Part shown: one piece after another, positions 7,316-13,842 of the stretch
Position numbering within the stretch: position 1 is the first letter of the stretch
How the letters are laid out: each line of letters begins with the position of its first letter
Origin: a virus
Reading direction: 5' to 3' (one strand)
Virus record (IMG/VR): IMGVR_UViG_3300037264_002206
Span: 1 to 22,544 of that record
DNA: 22,544 nt
Program-made: the position numbers and the translations under genes
The notes under the pieces: model-generated
The model's input: the letters and a program-made list of their open reading frames with translations, nothing else
Told to the model about the DNA's origin: nothing
The model's database searches: none

Positions 7316-8532
7316 GCTGCGAGCAACTATGGCTTGGCGGACTGACTTCGACGTCAGTCCGCGCCGTCGCGAAGCTCGCGCGCGACAGCTCGTCCGTCAA
7401 GCTTGCGTGCTGGACGGCTGCCGCACCCGCCACGTTCATTCGCAGTGACGCGGTCGCCAGCGTCGGCAACATCGTCAAGTTGGAAGTCACGGGACTGGCC
7501 GCAAACACCGCGTATCAATGCCGCGTCGAGCCGGACACCGCGCCCGCGGTCGGGCTCACGGGAAGCTTCACGACGCTGCCGAGCGGGACAAATGTCAGCT
7601 TCACGACCGCACTGATTGGCGACGCGCTGGAACTGAGCAACCACGCGGTGTTCGACGCCGTGCGCACGTCGGGCGCTCGTCTGCTGTTGCACCTCGGAGA
7701 CATGCACTATCGCAACTTGGCGGTGAACGATCAAGCAAACTTCCGCGCGGCACTCGACGAGGTATTCGCGCAGTCGAAGCAAAGCCAATTGTACCGCACG
7801 ATCCCGAGCGCATACGTGTGGGACGACCACGACTACGGCCCGAACAACAGCGACGGTACGTCCGTAGGGCATGACGCGGCGTGCGGCATCTATCGTGCGC
7901 GCGTCCCGCATTACGCCCTAGTAGACGCTGGCGCGACGGCACCGGTTCACCAGACCTGGGATGTAGGACGCACCCGATTTCTGTTCACAGATCAACGCAG
8001 CGCCGCAAGCCCGCGCGCGAACACGGACAACTCCAGCAAGACGATGCTCGGCGCCGCGCAGAAGACGTGGTTCAAAGACCAGATTCAAAACTCCTCAGGC
8101 AAGCTACTCGTCTGGGTGTGTCCGCGGCACTTCACGGGCAACGCCACAGCGGGCGCGGACCATTGGGGCGGCTTCACGACAGAGCGCACGGAGCTGGTCG
8201 ACCACATCAAAACGCACGCGCACGGGCGTGTGATCGTACTGAGCGCGGACATGCACGCGCTGCGCATTGGCGATGACCGCGACTTCGCCACCGGTGGCGG
8301 CGAGGCGCTCAAGGTGTTCAACGTTGGTGGACCGCTCGACCACGGCACGGTGGACACCGGCGGGTACGGCGGGGTAACATCGTCGGGCGCGACGGCATTC
8401 AGCGCCGTCAATGGGCAGTTCGCCACGATGCAGATCACAGATACAGGTGCCGCGACGATCGACGTCGTGTGGCGCGGCTTCAACACCGCAGGGACGCAGA
8501 TCATGACGCACTCGTTCGCGGTGACCGTGTGA
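7312..8532 (+). CDS. PhoD-like metallophosphoesterase (alkaline phosphatase D family)
   Basis: A 406-residue protein with a PhoD layout. An N-terminal FN3-like beta domain (residues 1-95; [16 protein letters not shown] and the strand [15 protein letters not shown]) precedes a calcineurin-like phosphoesterase core. Metal-site motifs are visible: LLHLGDMHY (Asp130, His132, Tyr133), [13 protein letters not shown] (Asp171, Asp172, His173, Asp174, Asn178), an FLFTDQRS strand and VLSADMHAL (Asp313, His315). Family members hydrolyse phosphomonoesters or phosphodiesters, including teichoic acid or phospholipid substrates in some bacteria. No signal peptide is visible, so export via the host secretion system is unlikely and carriage on the virion is plausible. 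The GTG start overlaps the stop of the collagen fibre gene. Whether all catalytic ligands are kept cannot be settled by eye; the usual first metal motif (an Asp or Cys around residue 100) is degenerate here. Confidence 0.85.
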   Translation: MSCEQLWLGGLTSTSVRAVAKLARDSSSVKLACWTAAAPATFIRSDAVASVGNIVKLEVTGLAANTAYQCRVEPDTAPAVGLTGSFTTLPSGTNVSFTTALIGDALELSNHAVFDAVRTSGARLLLHLGDMHYRNLAVNDQANFRAALDEVFAQSKQSQLYRTIPSAYVWDDHDYGPNNSDGTSVGHDAACGIYRARVPHYALVDAGATAPVHQTWDVGRTRFLFTDQRSAASPRANTDNSSKTMLGAAQKTWFKDQIQNSSGKLLVWVCPRHFTGNATAGADHWGGFTTERTELVDHIKTHAHGRVIVLSADMHALRIGDDRDFATGGGEALKVFNVGGPLDHGTVDTGGYGGVTSSGATAFSAVNGQFATMQITDTGAATIDVVWRGFNTAGTQIMTHSFAVTV

Positions 8533-9107
8533 CCGACTTCGCAAGTTTTCGCGCCGCCGTGGCGGCCGCCGTCCAGGCAGCCATGCCGTCCAGCGTGAGC
8601 GCGCCAGCGAACAACGACGGGCCGGCTGTTTTCTGGGTAGACGGCGCCATGCCATACGGCAAGCATCTCATTCAATTGTCCGAAGTGTCCGTCGTATACG
8701 AGATGGATCGCGACACGGCACTGTACACAGGCGGTGCACAGACGCTCTCGAGCTTCGTCGCCATCACGGTGCAGGTGCAGTGTGAATCGCAGCACGACGA
8801 CCCGACGCTGAACGCGCAATGGTTGGTCGAGCAAATCCGTCTAGGCCTCCGCAAGGTGTCCGTCGCGGACGCACTCAAGACGGCCAACGTCATCATCGCC
8901 AACTTCCCGAGCGCGACCGTGCGGCGATCGTACCCCACCGACGGCCGCATCATCAGCGCCGCCAGTTTCGACGTCGCGTTCCGCACAGAATTCACGTTCG
9001 ACGCCACGGGCGAAGACGCTGGCCTCATTGAACGCGTTGTGGCAGAGGGCGAAGGCGGCCTTGCTGGCGCAGACGTCGACGTAACAGACCCGGACCCGGA
9101 GCCCTGA
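8529..9107 (+). CDS. Neck / tail terminator protein
   Basis: A 192-residue protein. GTG at 8529 is chosen because it overlaps the previous stop in a GTGA arrangement; the open frame extends upstream to 8469 but that part lies inside the PhoD-like gene. The core reads as the tail-terminator (neck terminator gp12-like) fold: an N-terminal helix FASFRAAVAAAVQAAM, a strand with a Trp and a GKHLIQLSEV segment, FVAITVQVQCES, a long helix LNAQWLVEQIRLGL, a GRIISAASFDVAFRTEFT strand pair and an acidic tail. Such proteins cap the tail tube and join it to the neck. Its position between neck and sheath genes supports this, despite the appendage genes on each side. Confidence 0.6.
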   Translation: MTDFASFRAAVAAAVQAAMPSSVSAPANNDGPAVFWVDGAMPYGKHLIQLSEVSVVYEMDRDTALYTGGAQTLSSFVAITVQVQCESQHDDPTLNAQWLVEQIRLGLRKVSVADALKTANVIIANFPSATVRRSYPTDGRIISAASFDVAFRTEFTFDATGEDAGLIERVVAEGEGGLAGADVDVTDPDPEP

Positions 9108-10030
9108 TGCAATCCTTCCGCATTCCAGACCTGAAGCAGACACAGCTCGCGCGCATTCGTCAAGACGCCGCACGTGGCGCGTTGGCGCGGTACGACGCGG
9201 CGTTCGCCGAGTCCTTCGCCGTTGCTGCATCACTGGCTTCGTCCAGTTCAGGTGGCGGCTGGGATCCGACGATGTGTCCGGAGGTGGCCGCAGGGTATTG
9301 GTGGAGCGCAGACCGCACGACGGGTTTCGGCACCACAGACTTTCGCGTCGTCGAGGGCAACGGGCGTTCGACCTTCGACCTGGTGCAGGCCACGGTCGCC
9401 AGGCAGCCCACGGTGTTGACCGAGTTTGGAGGGTCGCAGTTCCGGATGCGCGATGCCGGCGACGCGAACCCCTGCTTACTCGCTACGGCCGCCACGGTCC
9501 AAGCTGGCTGGACAGGGCCGACATACATGGGGATGTGGGTCCGCGTGCCGGACGCAAGCGGAGACGTCACGTCGGCCTGCACGCTGCTGATGCACAACCT
9601 GACCACGGGCAACCAGCGCCGAATCCACTGCAATTACTTCACTGGAGTTCCGGACACGCTCAACAGTACGGTGGTGGAGGCGGGCGTCGCGCAGGCAGGC
9701 AATACGGCGAAGAGCACCGGCACAGCCAACGCATCATGGCATTGGGTGGAGGTCGCTTTCGATTTGGCGCTACAGCTCGGCGGGTCTTCTCCGGGCGATG
9801 TAACCAAGCACTTCTCAGATTTCACGTTGCAGGCGCTGACGACGGTCCCGACCACTGCGCCGGCGGTGATCTTCGACGCGCTCGCCAAGATATTCGTGGC
9901 GACGCAGAATGGTGCAGCCAACACGGACACCACTGATTGGGCCGCCTGCTACTACGCAAACGGCATCCCCTCACTGGCTGACCGCGTCATGCTCGCGCGC
10001 TGGAATGCGCCGACCACGCCGCCCCGTTGA
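9107..10030 (+). CDS. LamG/concanavalin-like appendage protein
   Basis: A 307-residue protein. Residues 1-50 are a helical, Ala-rich N-terminus (ARIRQDAARGALARYDAAFA) that may anchor it or trimerise. From about residue 60 the sequence is strand-rich with features of a jelly-roll carbohydrate-binding fold: FDLVQATVARQPTVL, GPTYMGMWVRVP, WHWVEVAFDL and a C-terminal PSLADRVMLARW. This pattern (a flagged DATNGRQPT-like strand followed by a M-x-x-W strand) is common in LamG-like phage proteins. Its start shares one base with the previous stop (TGATG). It is probably a surface or receptor-binding protein made with the tailspike that follows; partner and ligand are unknown. Confidence 0.55.
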   Translation: MQSFRIPDLKQTQLARIRQDAARGALARYDAAFAESFAVAASLASSSSGGGWDPTMCPEVAAGYWWSADRTTGFGTTDFRVVEGNGRSTFDLVQATVARQPTVLTEFGGSQFRMRDAGDANPCLLATAATVQAGWTGPTYMGMWVRVPDASGDVTSACTLLMHNLTTGNQRRIHCNYFTGVPDTLNSTVVEAGVAQAGNTAKSTGTANASWHWVEVAFDLALQLGGSSPGDVTKHFSDFTLQALTTVPTTAPAVIFDALAKIFVATQNGAANTDTTDWAACYYANGIPSLADRVMLARWNAPTTPPR

Positions 10031-10057
10031 CTGCATCCGACCGGAGACACAGAAGAC

Positions 10058-11158
10058 GTGCCGAGGTTCGATGTAGGCGCCACAGATCCCACGGGGGCCG
10101 CAGACACGACGGCGGCGCTTCAGGCGGTCATCCAGCCCGCCGACCGCCAGCCGGCGAGCGCGTGGGGGGACACACGGCACACCGTCGAGCTACAGCCCGG
10201 GGCGCGCTTTCGCATCTCTAGCCAGCTGCAGATCACGCGGCGCGTGCACATCCGCGGCAACGGCGCAGAGATCTTCTGCGAGAGCGCATTGTGTGACATG
10301 CTGCGGATCCAGGCGAGCGCGCCGGGAACGTTGATTGAAGGCCTGACGTTCCGCTATCGCGTTGCGTCCGTCCAGTTGCAGGACAACGACCGCACAGCAG
10401 TCAAGGTCGAGGCCTTCAATACCCAGTTGCGTGACGTCGAGATCGACGGAGCGGGCTACGGTCTCGTGCTGGACGCAAGCGCGCCAGGGACCAATTTGAA
10501 TTGGTTCTTTGCGGAGAACGTGAGCATCACCAACTCGCGTCGCCGAGCTCACTACGCCAAGGGCCTGGACGCCAGCGGCGGTGTGTTCGTGGGCGTGCGG
10601 ACATTGACCACTGAAAATCACTTCGACAGTGCCAACCACTTCGGCCCCGCAATCGCTGCGGAGGAGTCGTCAAACAACGGCAACACCTACGTCGGGTGTC
10701 TCTGGGAGGTCAGCAACGTGGGCCTGCGCGTCGCCAATACTAGCGGCCCCAACCCGTCTGTCTTCGTGGGCTGCTACGTTGAAGGCGCCGACCCCATCGA
10801 ATGGGTGGGTAACTTCGCGACCAAGACAACAGTCATCGGCGGAATCCTCGGGCGGCGTGAGGACGTGAAGGGCGATCGCGTGGGCGCGCAGATGTCGAGG
10901 CTCACGTTCCGGGCCGTGAGCAATGCCGGCATCGCCTACACCGTGGCGATCCCCGGCGCTGACCAAGACTCCGCCATGTGGTTCGCGGGCAATGATGCAC
11001 CGCTCGAGACGTGGCTGCTCAAGCGCGCCACCAGCGGCACCACGCACGATTGGAACTGGCAGAACTACCTGACGCAGGGTCGCAACACCATCAGCTTCCA
11101 CGTCAAAGACCTTGGGGGCGGAAGCTACGAAGTCGCGGGTATCGTGGCGAGCAGCTGA
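10058..11158 (+). CDS. Right-handed beta-helix tailspike-like protein
   Basis: A 366-residue protein that opens directly with the pectate-lyase-superfamily start motif (FDVGATDPTGAADTTAALQAVI), followed by repeating short strands and turns: VHIRGNGAEIFCES, LIEGLTFRYR, TQLRDVEIDGAGYGLVLDA, FAENVSITNS, NTYVGCLWEVSNVGLRVANT and TVIGGILGRRED. This periodicity is that of a single-stranded right-handed beta helix, as in phage tailspikes. There is no obvious head- or baseplate-binding N-domain, so it may dock on a partner such as the preceding LamG-like protein. The GTG start at 10058 follows a GGAG about twelve bases upstream. Enzymatic activity on surface polysaccharide is possible but no catalytic residues can be assigned. 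Confidence 0.7.
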   Translation: MPRFDVGATDPTGAADTTAALQAVIQPADRQPASAWGDTRHTVELQPGARFRISSQLQITRRVHIRGNGAEIFCESALCDMLRIQASAPGTLIEGLTFRYRVASVQLQDNDRTAVKVEAFNTQLRDVEIDGAGYGLVLDASAPGTNLNWFFAENVSITNSRRRAHYAKGLDASGGVFVGVRTLTTENHFDSANHFGPAIAAEESSNNGNTYVGCLWEVSNVGLRVANTSGPNPSVFVGCYVEGADPIEWVGNFATKTTVIGGILGRREDVKGDRVGAQMSRLTFRAVSNAGIAYTVAIPGADQDSAMWFAGNDAPLETWLLKRATSGTTHDWNWQNYLTQGRNTISFHVKDLGGGSYEVAGIVASS

Positions 11159-11208
11159 CTCCCCATTGTTCACTCGCGCGGCCGCCCTCACCGTGCGACG
11201 CTGGGCAG

Positions 11209-11382
11209 GTGAACCCCAAGCTCAAGGCCACGCTATATCCGCTATTGGCCGCGTTGCTCGGCGCGCTCGCCTCCTACTTCGCCACCGGCTGCACCGCTGC
11301 ACAGGTCGCCAAGGTCGAGTCCGTCGCCGATCGTATCGAGATGCGTGTGTTGTGCGCGTCGGCCGATGCAGGAGCTCGCTGA
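11209..11382 (+). CDS. Small membrane or lipoprotein-like protein (57 aa)
   Basis: The open frame here extends further upstream, but the sensible start is GTG at 11209, just after the tailspike gene, giving 57 residues. The N-terminus is basic (NPKLK), followed by a hydrophobic segment TLYPLLAALLGALASYFATG and a Cys at residue 28, then a polar helical tail (AAQVAKVESVADRIEMR). The ATGC sequence before the tail is a weak lipobox (Ala rather than Leu at -3), so a lipoprotein or a plain single-pass membrane protein are both possible. A role in lysis or in membrane contact is conceivable. It lies three bases before the sheath gene. I do not recognise a family. Confidence 0.55.
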   Translation: MNPKLKATLYPLLAALLGALASYFATGCTAAQVAKVESVADRIEMRVLCASADAGAR

Positions 11383-11385
11383 ACG

Positions 11386-12744
11386 ATGGCGATCACTGAC
11401 ATCGTTGCGGTCACGATCAGCGTTCAGGACTCGGCGCCGAAGGCGATTGCGTTCGACACGCCGCTGATTGTCGCGAAGGGCCCGTACGTGGGCGCGCGCT
11501 TGTACGGCGCCACGCCGTCCGGTCTCGCCGAGATGCTGACGGACGGCTTCCCCGCATACTCGCGCGCGTATCAGCTGATGACCCGTATCGCGGGCCAGTC
11601 TGGCGGTGCGGCGCAGGCATACGTCTTCTCCCGCACCACGCAACACACGCCGGTGCTGGACTTCACGGTCGACATCACCAAGACCGCAGTCGGTCAGGTG
11701 CTGAGTTTCACGATCAGCTACCAAGGCGTGAGCTCGGCCATCAGCGTCACAGTCGTGACCAATACGGTCGACGCGATTCTCGATCTGATCGAAGCAGCCA
11801 TCGACGCCAGTCTCGCGGGCTTGGCAGGCATCGTAGTCACTCCCGACAACGCGACGGCAACCAAACTCACGCTCACCACGGACACGACCGGCGAGTTTAC
11901 GCAAGTCGATCTGGCCGGCGCGCAGTGGGCGTCGCTCGAGGACGTCGGCACGGACGGCTCGCTCGCCGCGCAGCTCGCCGCCGGCAAGACGGCGGCTGAA
12001 GCCATCGACGGCGGTACGGCATACGGCCTGCTGATCGATTCCTACGCGGAGACCGAGATCAACTTGGCCGCAACATTCGCCGAAGCGAACGAGATGTTGT
12101 TCCTCGGGCAGGCGCCGGACCAAGAGATTCTCGAGAGCGGGCAGACCGACGACATCGCCAGCGACCTGAAGACGGCTGCGTTCACGCGCTCAGCGGTGTG
12201 CTTCACCCGCAACATGACGAGCGATTGGGCGGCGGGGTTGCTCGGGCGCCAGCTCGGTCAGACTCCAGGCTCGTCCAGCTGGCACATGAGGCAGATTGCT
12301 GGCGCGACGGCCGACGTCCTGACCGGCACGCACTTCGCGGCCGCGCGCGCCAAGCGCGCCCTCTTGTTCACGACCGATCGCGGCGTCGCCCACACGTGGG
12401 ATGGCTACGCAGCGAGTGGCAGATTTTTCGACATCACGCACGGTGTGGACTTCCTCAAGGCCGACATCGAGACGCGCATCTACCAAGCAATGCTGAACGT
12501 CGAGAAAATCAGTTTCAATGGCGCCGGCCTAGCGCTCATCGAGTCGGCCATCCGTGCGGCGCTCGGCAACGCAGAGACAGAGCTCGGTCTGGTCGAGCCT
12601 GGCTGGACCGTGGACATGCCCAACCTGACCGGGTATTCGACTGTGGACAAGGCGGCGCGCTTGCTGCGCACGGTTCGCTTCACGGCCGTACTGACCGGAG
12701 CGGTCCACAAAGTTACCGTCGCCGGAACCTTGACCCTCAGCTGA
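11386..12744 (+). CDS. Contractile tail sheath protein (DUF3383-like)
   Basis: A 452-residue protein, immediately followed by a tube protein gene. The N-terminus (DIVAVTISVQD and FDTPLIVAKGP) matches the start of DUF3383-type sheath proteins. Residues about 90-175 form an inserted beta domain (LDFTVDITKTAVGQVLSFTI, then an AILDLIEAAIDAS helix and TATKLTLTTDT). Then follow a YGLLIDSYAETEINLAATFA helix region, AAGLLGRQLGQTPGSSSW, and the C-terminal domain with RIYQAMLNVEKISFNGAGL, IRAALGNAETELGLVEPGW and ending VTVAGTLTLS. The sheath polymerises around the tube and contracts on infection, so the phage is a myovirus. The ATG lies three bases after the previous stop. Function is supported by context and family pattern. 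Confidence 0.85.
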   Translation: MAITDIVAVTISVQDSAPKAIAFDTPLIVAKGPYVGARLYGATPSGLAEMLTDGFPAYSRAYQLMTRIAGQSGGAAQAYVFSRTTQHTPVLDFTVDITKTAVGQVLSFTISYQGVSSAISVTVVTNTVDAILDLIEAAIDASLAGLAGIVVTPDNATATKLTLTTDTTGEFTQVDLAGAQWASLEDVGTDGSLAAQLAAGKTAAEAIDGGTAYGLLIDSYAETEINLAATFAEANEMLFLGQAPDQEILESGQTDDIASDLKTAAFTRSAVCFTRNMTSDWAAGLLGRQLGQTPGSSSWHMRQIAGATADVLTGTHFAAARAKRALLFTTDRGVAHTWDGYAASGRFFDITHGVDFLKADIETRIYQAMLNVEKISFNGAGLALIESAIRAALGNAETELGLVEPGWTVDMPNLTGYSTVDKAARLLRTVRFTAVLTGAVHKVTVAGTLTLS

Positions 12745-12751
12745 AAGAATC

Positions 12752-13177
12752 ATGAGCAACTTTGATCTGAACGCTGTCGAGGTCGTGGTCACGGGCATCC
12801 CGATCAAGGACGGGCTCGTGTCCTTCGAGGTGGCGCCCGAGGGAGATGCCTACGCGGACGAAGTGAGCGTGGATGGCAAGGTCTGCCGCTACGCCACCGG
12901 CGAGACGCGCGCGACCTGCAACATCGTGCTCAAGGGTTACAGCGAACATCACGCGCAGCTCAGCGCCCTGTGCGCCGCCGATCGCCAAACTACCAACGGT
13001 CTCGGCGTGGGCGCCTTCCTCCTCAAGGATGGCAACGGCGCGACGGTCATCAGCGCGTCGCAGGCCTGGATCATGGGCATTCCCGCCATGACGATGACGA
13101 CCAAGCGAGAGGACATCACGTGGAAGATCCGTCTCGTTCTGAACTCGCCGCTGAACCACATCATCGCGGGCAACTGA
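12752..13177 (+). CDS. Tail tube protein (DUF3277-like)
   Basis: A 141-residue protein that follows the sheath gene directly. The pattern fits DUF3277 tube proteins: FDLNAVEVVVTGIPIKDGL, a VSFEVAPEGDAYADEVSVDG segment, TGETRATCNIVLKGYS, a helix HHAQLSALC, FLLKDGNGATVISASQAWI, and a closing KREDITWKIRLVLNSPLNHI. These are the strands and helix of the common hexameric tube fold, through which DNA passes. The spacing to the sheath stop is seven bases. The call rests on both pattern and the invariant sheath-tube gene order. Confidence 0.85.
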   Translation: MSNFDLNAVEVVVTGIPIKDGLVSFEVAPEGDAYADEVSVDGKVCRYATGETRATCNIVLKGYSEHHAQLSALCAADRQTTNGLGVGAFLLKDGNGATVISASQAWIMGIPAMTMTTKREDITWKIRLVLNSPLNHIIAGN

Positions 13178-13189
13178 GCTCGCTGACGG

Positions 13190-13206
13190 GCGCGCACGCC
13201 GCGCGC
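13190..13206 (+). other. GC-rich hairpin in the tube-chaperone gap
   Basis: In the 60-base gap after the tube gene, GCGCGC (13190-13195) and GCGCGC (13201-13206) can pair across a five-base loop. A loosely T-rich stretch follows (13207-13221), without a clean T run. It may attenuate transcription or protect the upstream message end; it could equally be chance in GC-rich DNA. Confidence 0.3.
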
Positions 13207-13237
13207 TCTGAGTTTCTGTTTACGCAGTCGGAGGAAC

Positions 13238-13660
13238 ATGTCCAATCGTGCGCGCACTCAATTCGAGTGCGGCGGCGTGGCGTTCGACGTCGGCCGTCTG
13301 AATCTCAACGATTCTTGCAACGGTCTCGAGCTGTTGGCGAAGGTGCTCGGCCCTGCCATCAGCCAGCTTCAGGACAATCCTGCGTCGGCGCTGACGGCGC
13401 TACTTGGGCAGGCAAGTCAGATCCCCAAGCTGATCGCGCTGTTCGCGCCTGTGGCGAAGGTCGCCCGAAATTCGGAGGGAACGTACGGTGCCGGCGAAGG
13501 CTTCGCGATGGTCGACGTCAAGCCGTTCGTGGAGCAAGTGTTTGCAGGTCGGTTGGACCTGGCGTGCGCGTTCCTGGCGGAGTGCGTGCGGCTGGAGTAC
13601 TCGACTTTTTTATCGAGCGCCAGCAATGGGGCGCTGGCGCAGCTGCTGGCGAAAGTCTGA
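13238..13660 (+). CDS. Tail assembly chaperone, short form (zero frame)
   Basis: A 140-residue, largely helical protein between the tube and tape measure genes, the standard place of the tail assembly chaperone (G) gene. It starts at ATG 13238 after a good Shine-Dalgarno sequence (GGAGG, 13230-13234). Segments include FECGGVAFDVGRLN near the start, a long helical middle (ALTALLGQASQIPKLIALFA), and VKPFVEQVFAGRLDLACAFL. Chaperones of this kind bind the tape measure and are not in the finished virion. Near the 3' end the gene holds a canonical -1 slippery heptamer at 13606-13612, so some ribosomes leave this frame and make the longer form. Confidence 0.8.
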   Translation: MSNRARTQFECGGVAFDVGRLNLNDSCNGLELLAKVLGPAISQLQDNPASALTALLGQASQIPKLIALFAPVAKVARNSEGTYGAGEGFAMVDVKPFVEQVFAGRLDLACAFLAECVRLEYSTFLSSASNGALAQLLAKV

Positions 13661-13842
13661 AAGTTCCCGCTGACGCGAACGCGCTCGTCTGGCGCATCGT
13701 GCTCGACCCGCGCATCCCTGACGGCTTCGCGCAGGTGCACGCGGCGTACGATCTGGACGACGTGGCGCACGCCATCACGCTGATCGAACAACTCGACGGT
13801 ATCGAGAAGCGCCGCGCGGCGAAGGCCGGGCAACGTGGCTGA
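13238..13842 (+). CDS. Tail assembly chaperone, frameshifted long form (GT-like)
   Basis: A -1 shift at T TTT TTA (13606-13612) joins the first 125 codons of the short form to a -1 frame that is open to the stop at 13840-13842, giving 201 residues. The extension reads IERQQWGAGAAAGESL, then VPADANALVWRIVLDPRIPD, a YDLDDVAHAITLIEQLDG helix and a basic KRRAAKAGQRG tail. This is not a shadow of another gene: it fills the otherwise empty 170 bases before the tape measure and has sound protein-like composition. In lambda and many other phages the frameshifted form binds both tube and tape measure. The stop overlaps the tape measure start by eight bases. Confidence 0.85.
13606..13612 (+). promoter_or_regulatory. 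Programmed -1 ribosomal frameshift slippery site
   Basis: Six T and an A read as T TTT TTA in the zero frame (codons TTT 13607-13609 and TTA 13610-13612), the X XXY YYZ type also used by HIV-1. After slipping, the next codon is ATC at 13612-13614. The zero frame stops only 48 bases later and the -1 frame runs on to the tape measure start. Confidence 0.9.
13617..13640 (+). promoter_or_regulatory. Likely frameshift-stimulating hairpin
   Basis: GCGCCAGC (13617-13624) and GCTGGCGC (13633-13640) form a perfect 8-bp stem with an 8-base loop, four bases downstream of the slippery heptamer. The distance and stability fit a stimulatory element. A competing stem AGCGCC/GGCGCT (13616-13621 and 13630-13635) is also possible. 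Confidence 0.7.

Noticed and set aside
8469-8528. Upstream extension of the neck terminator gene
   Set aside because: It lies wholly inside the PhoD-like coding sequence and encodes a basic, unconserved-looking stretch; the GTGA overlap at 8529 is a much better start.
8721-8741. CTGT...ACAG arrangement resembling a LexA operator
   Set aside because: The half sites are 13 bases apart rather than eight and lie inside the neck terminator gene.
11242-12123. A 293-residue minus-strand open frame opposite the sheath gene
   Set aside because: Antisense shadow with Arg/Gly-rich composition and no recognisable domain.
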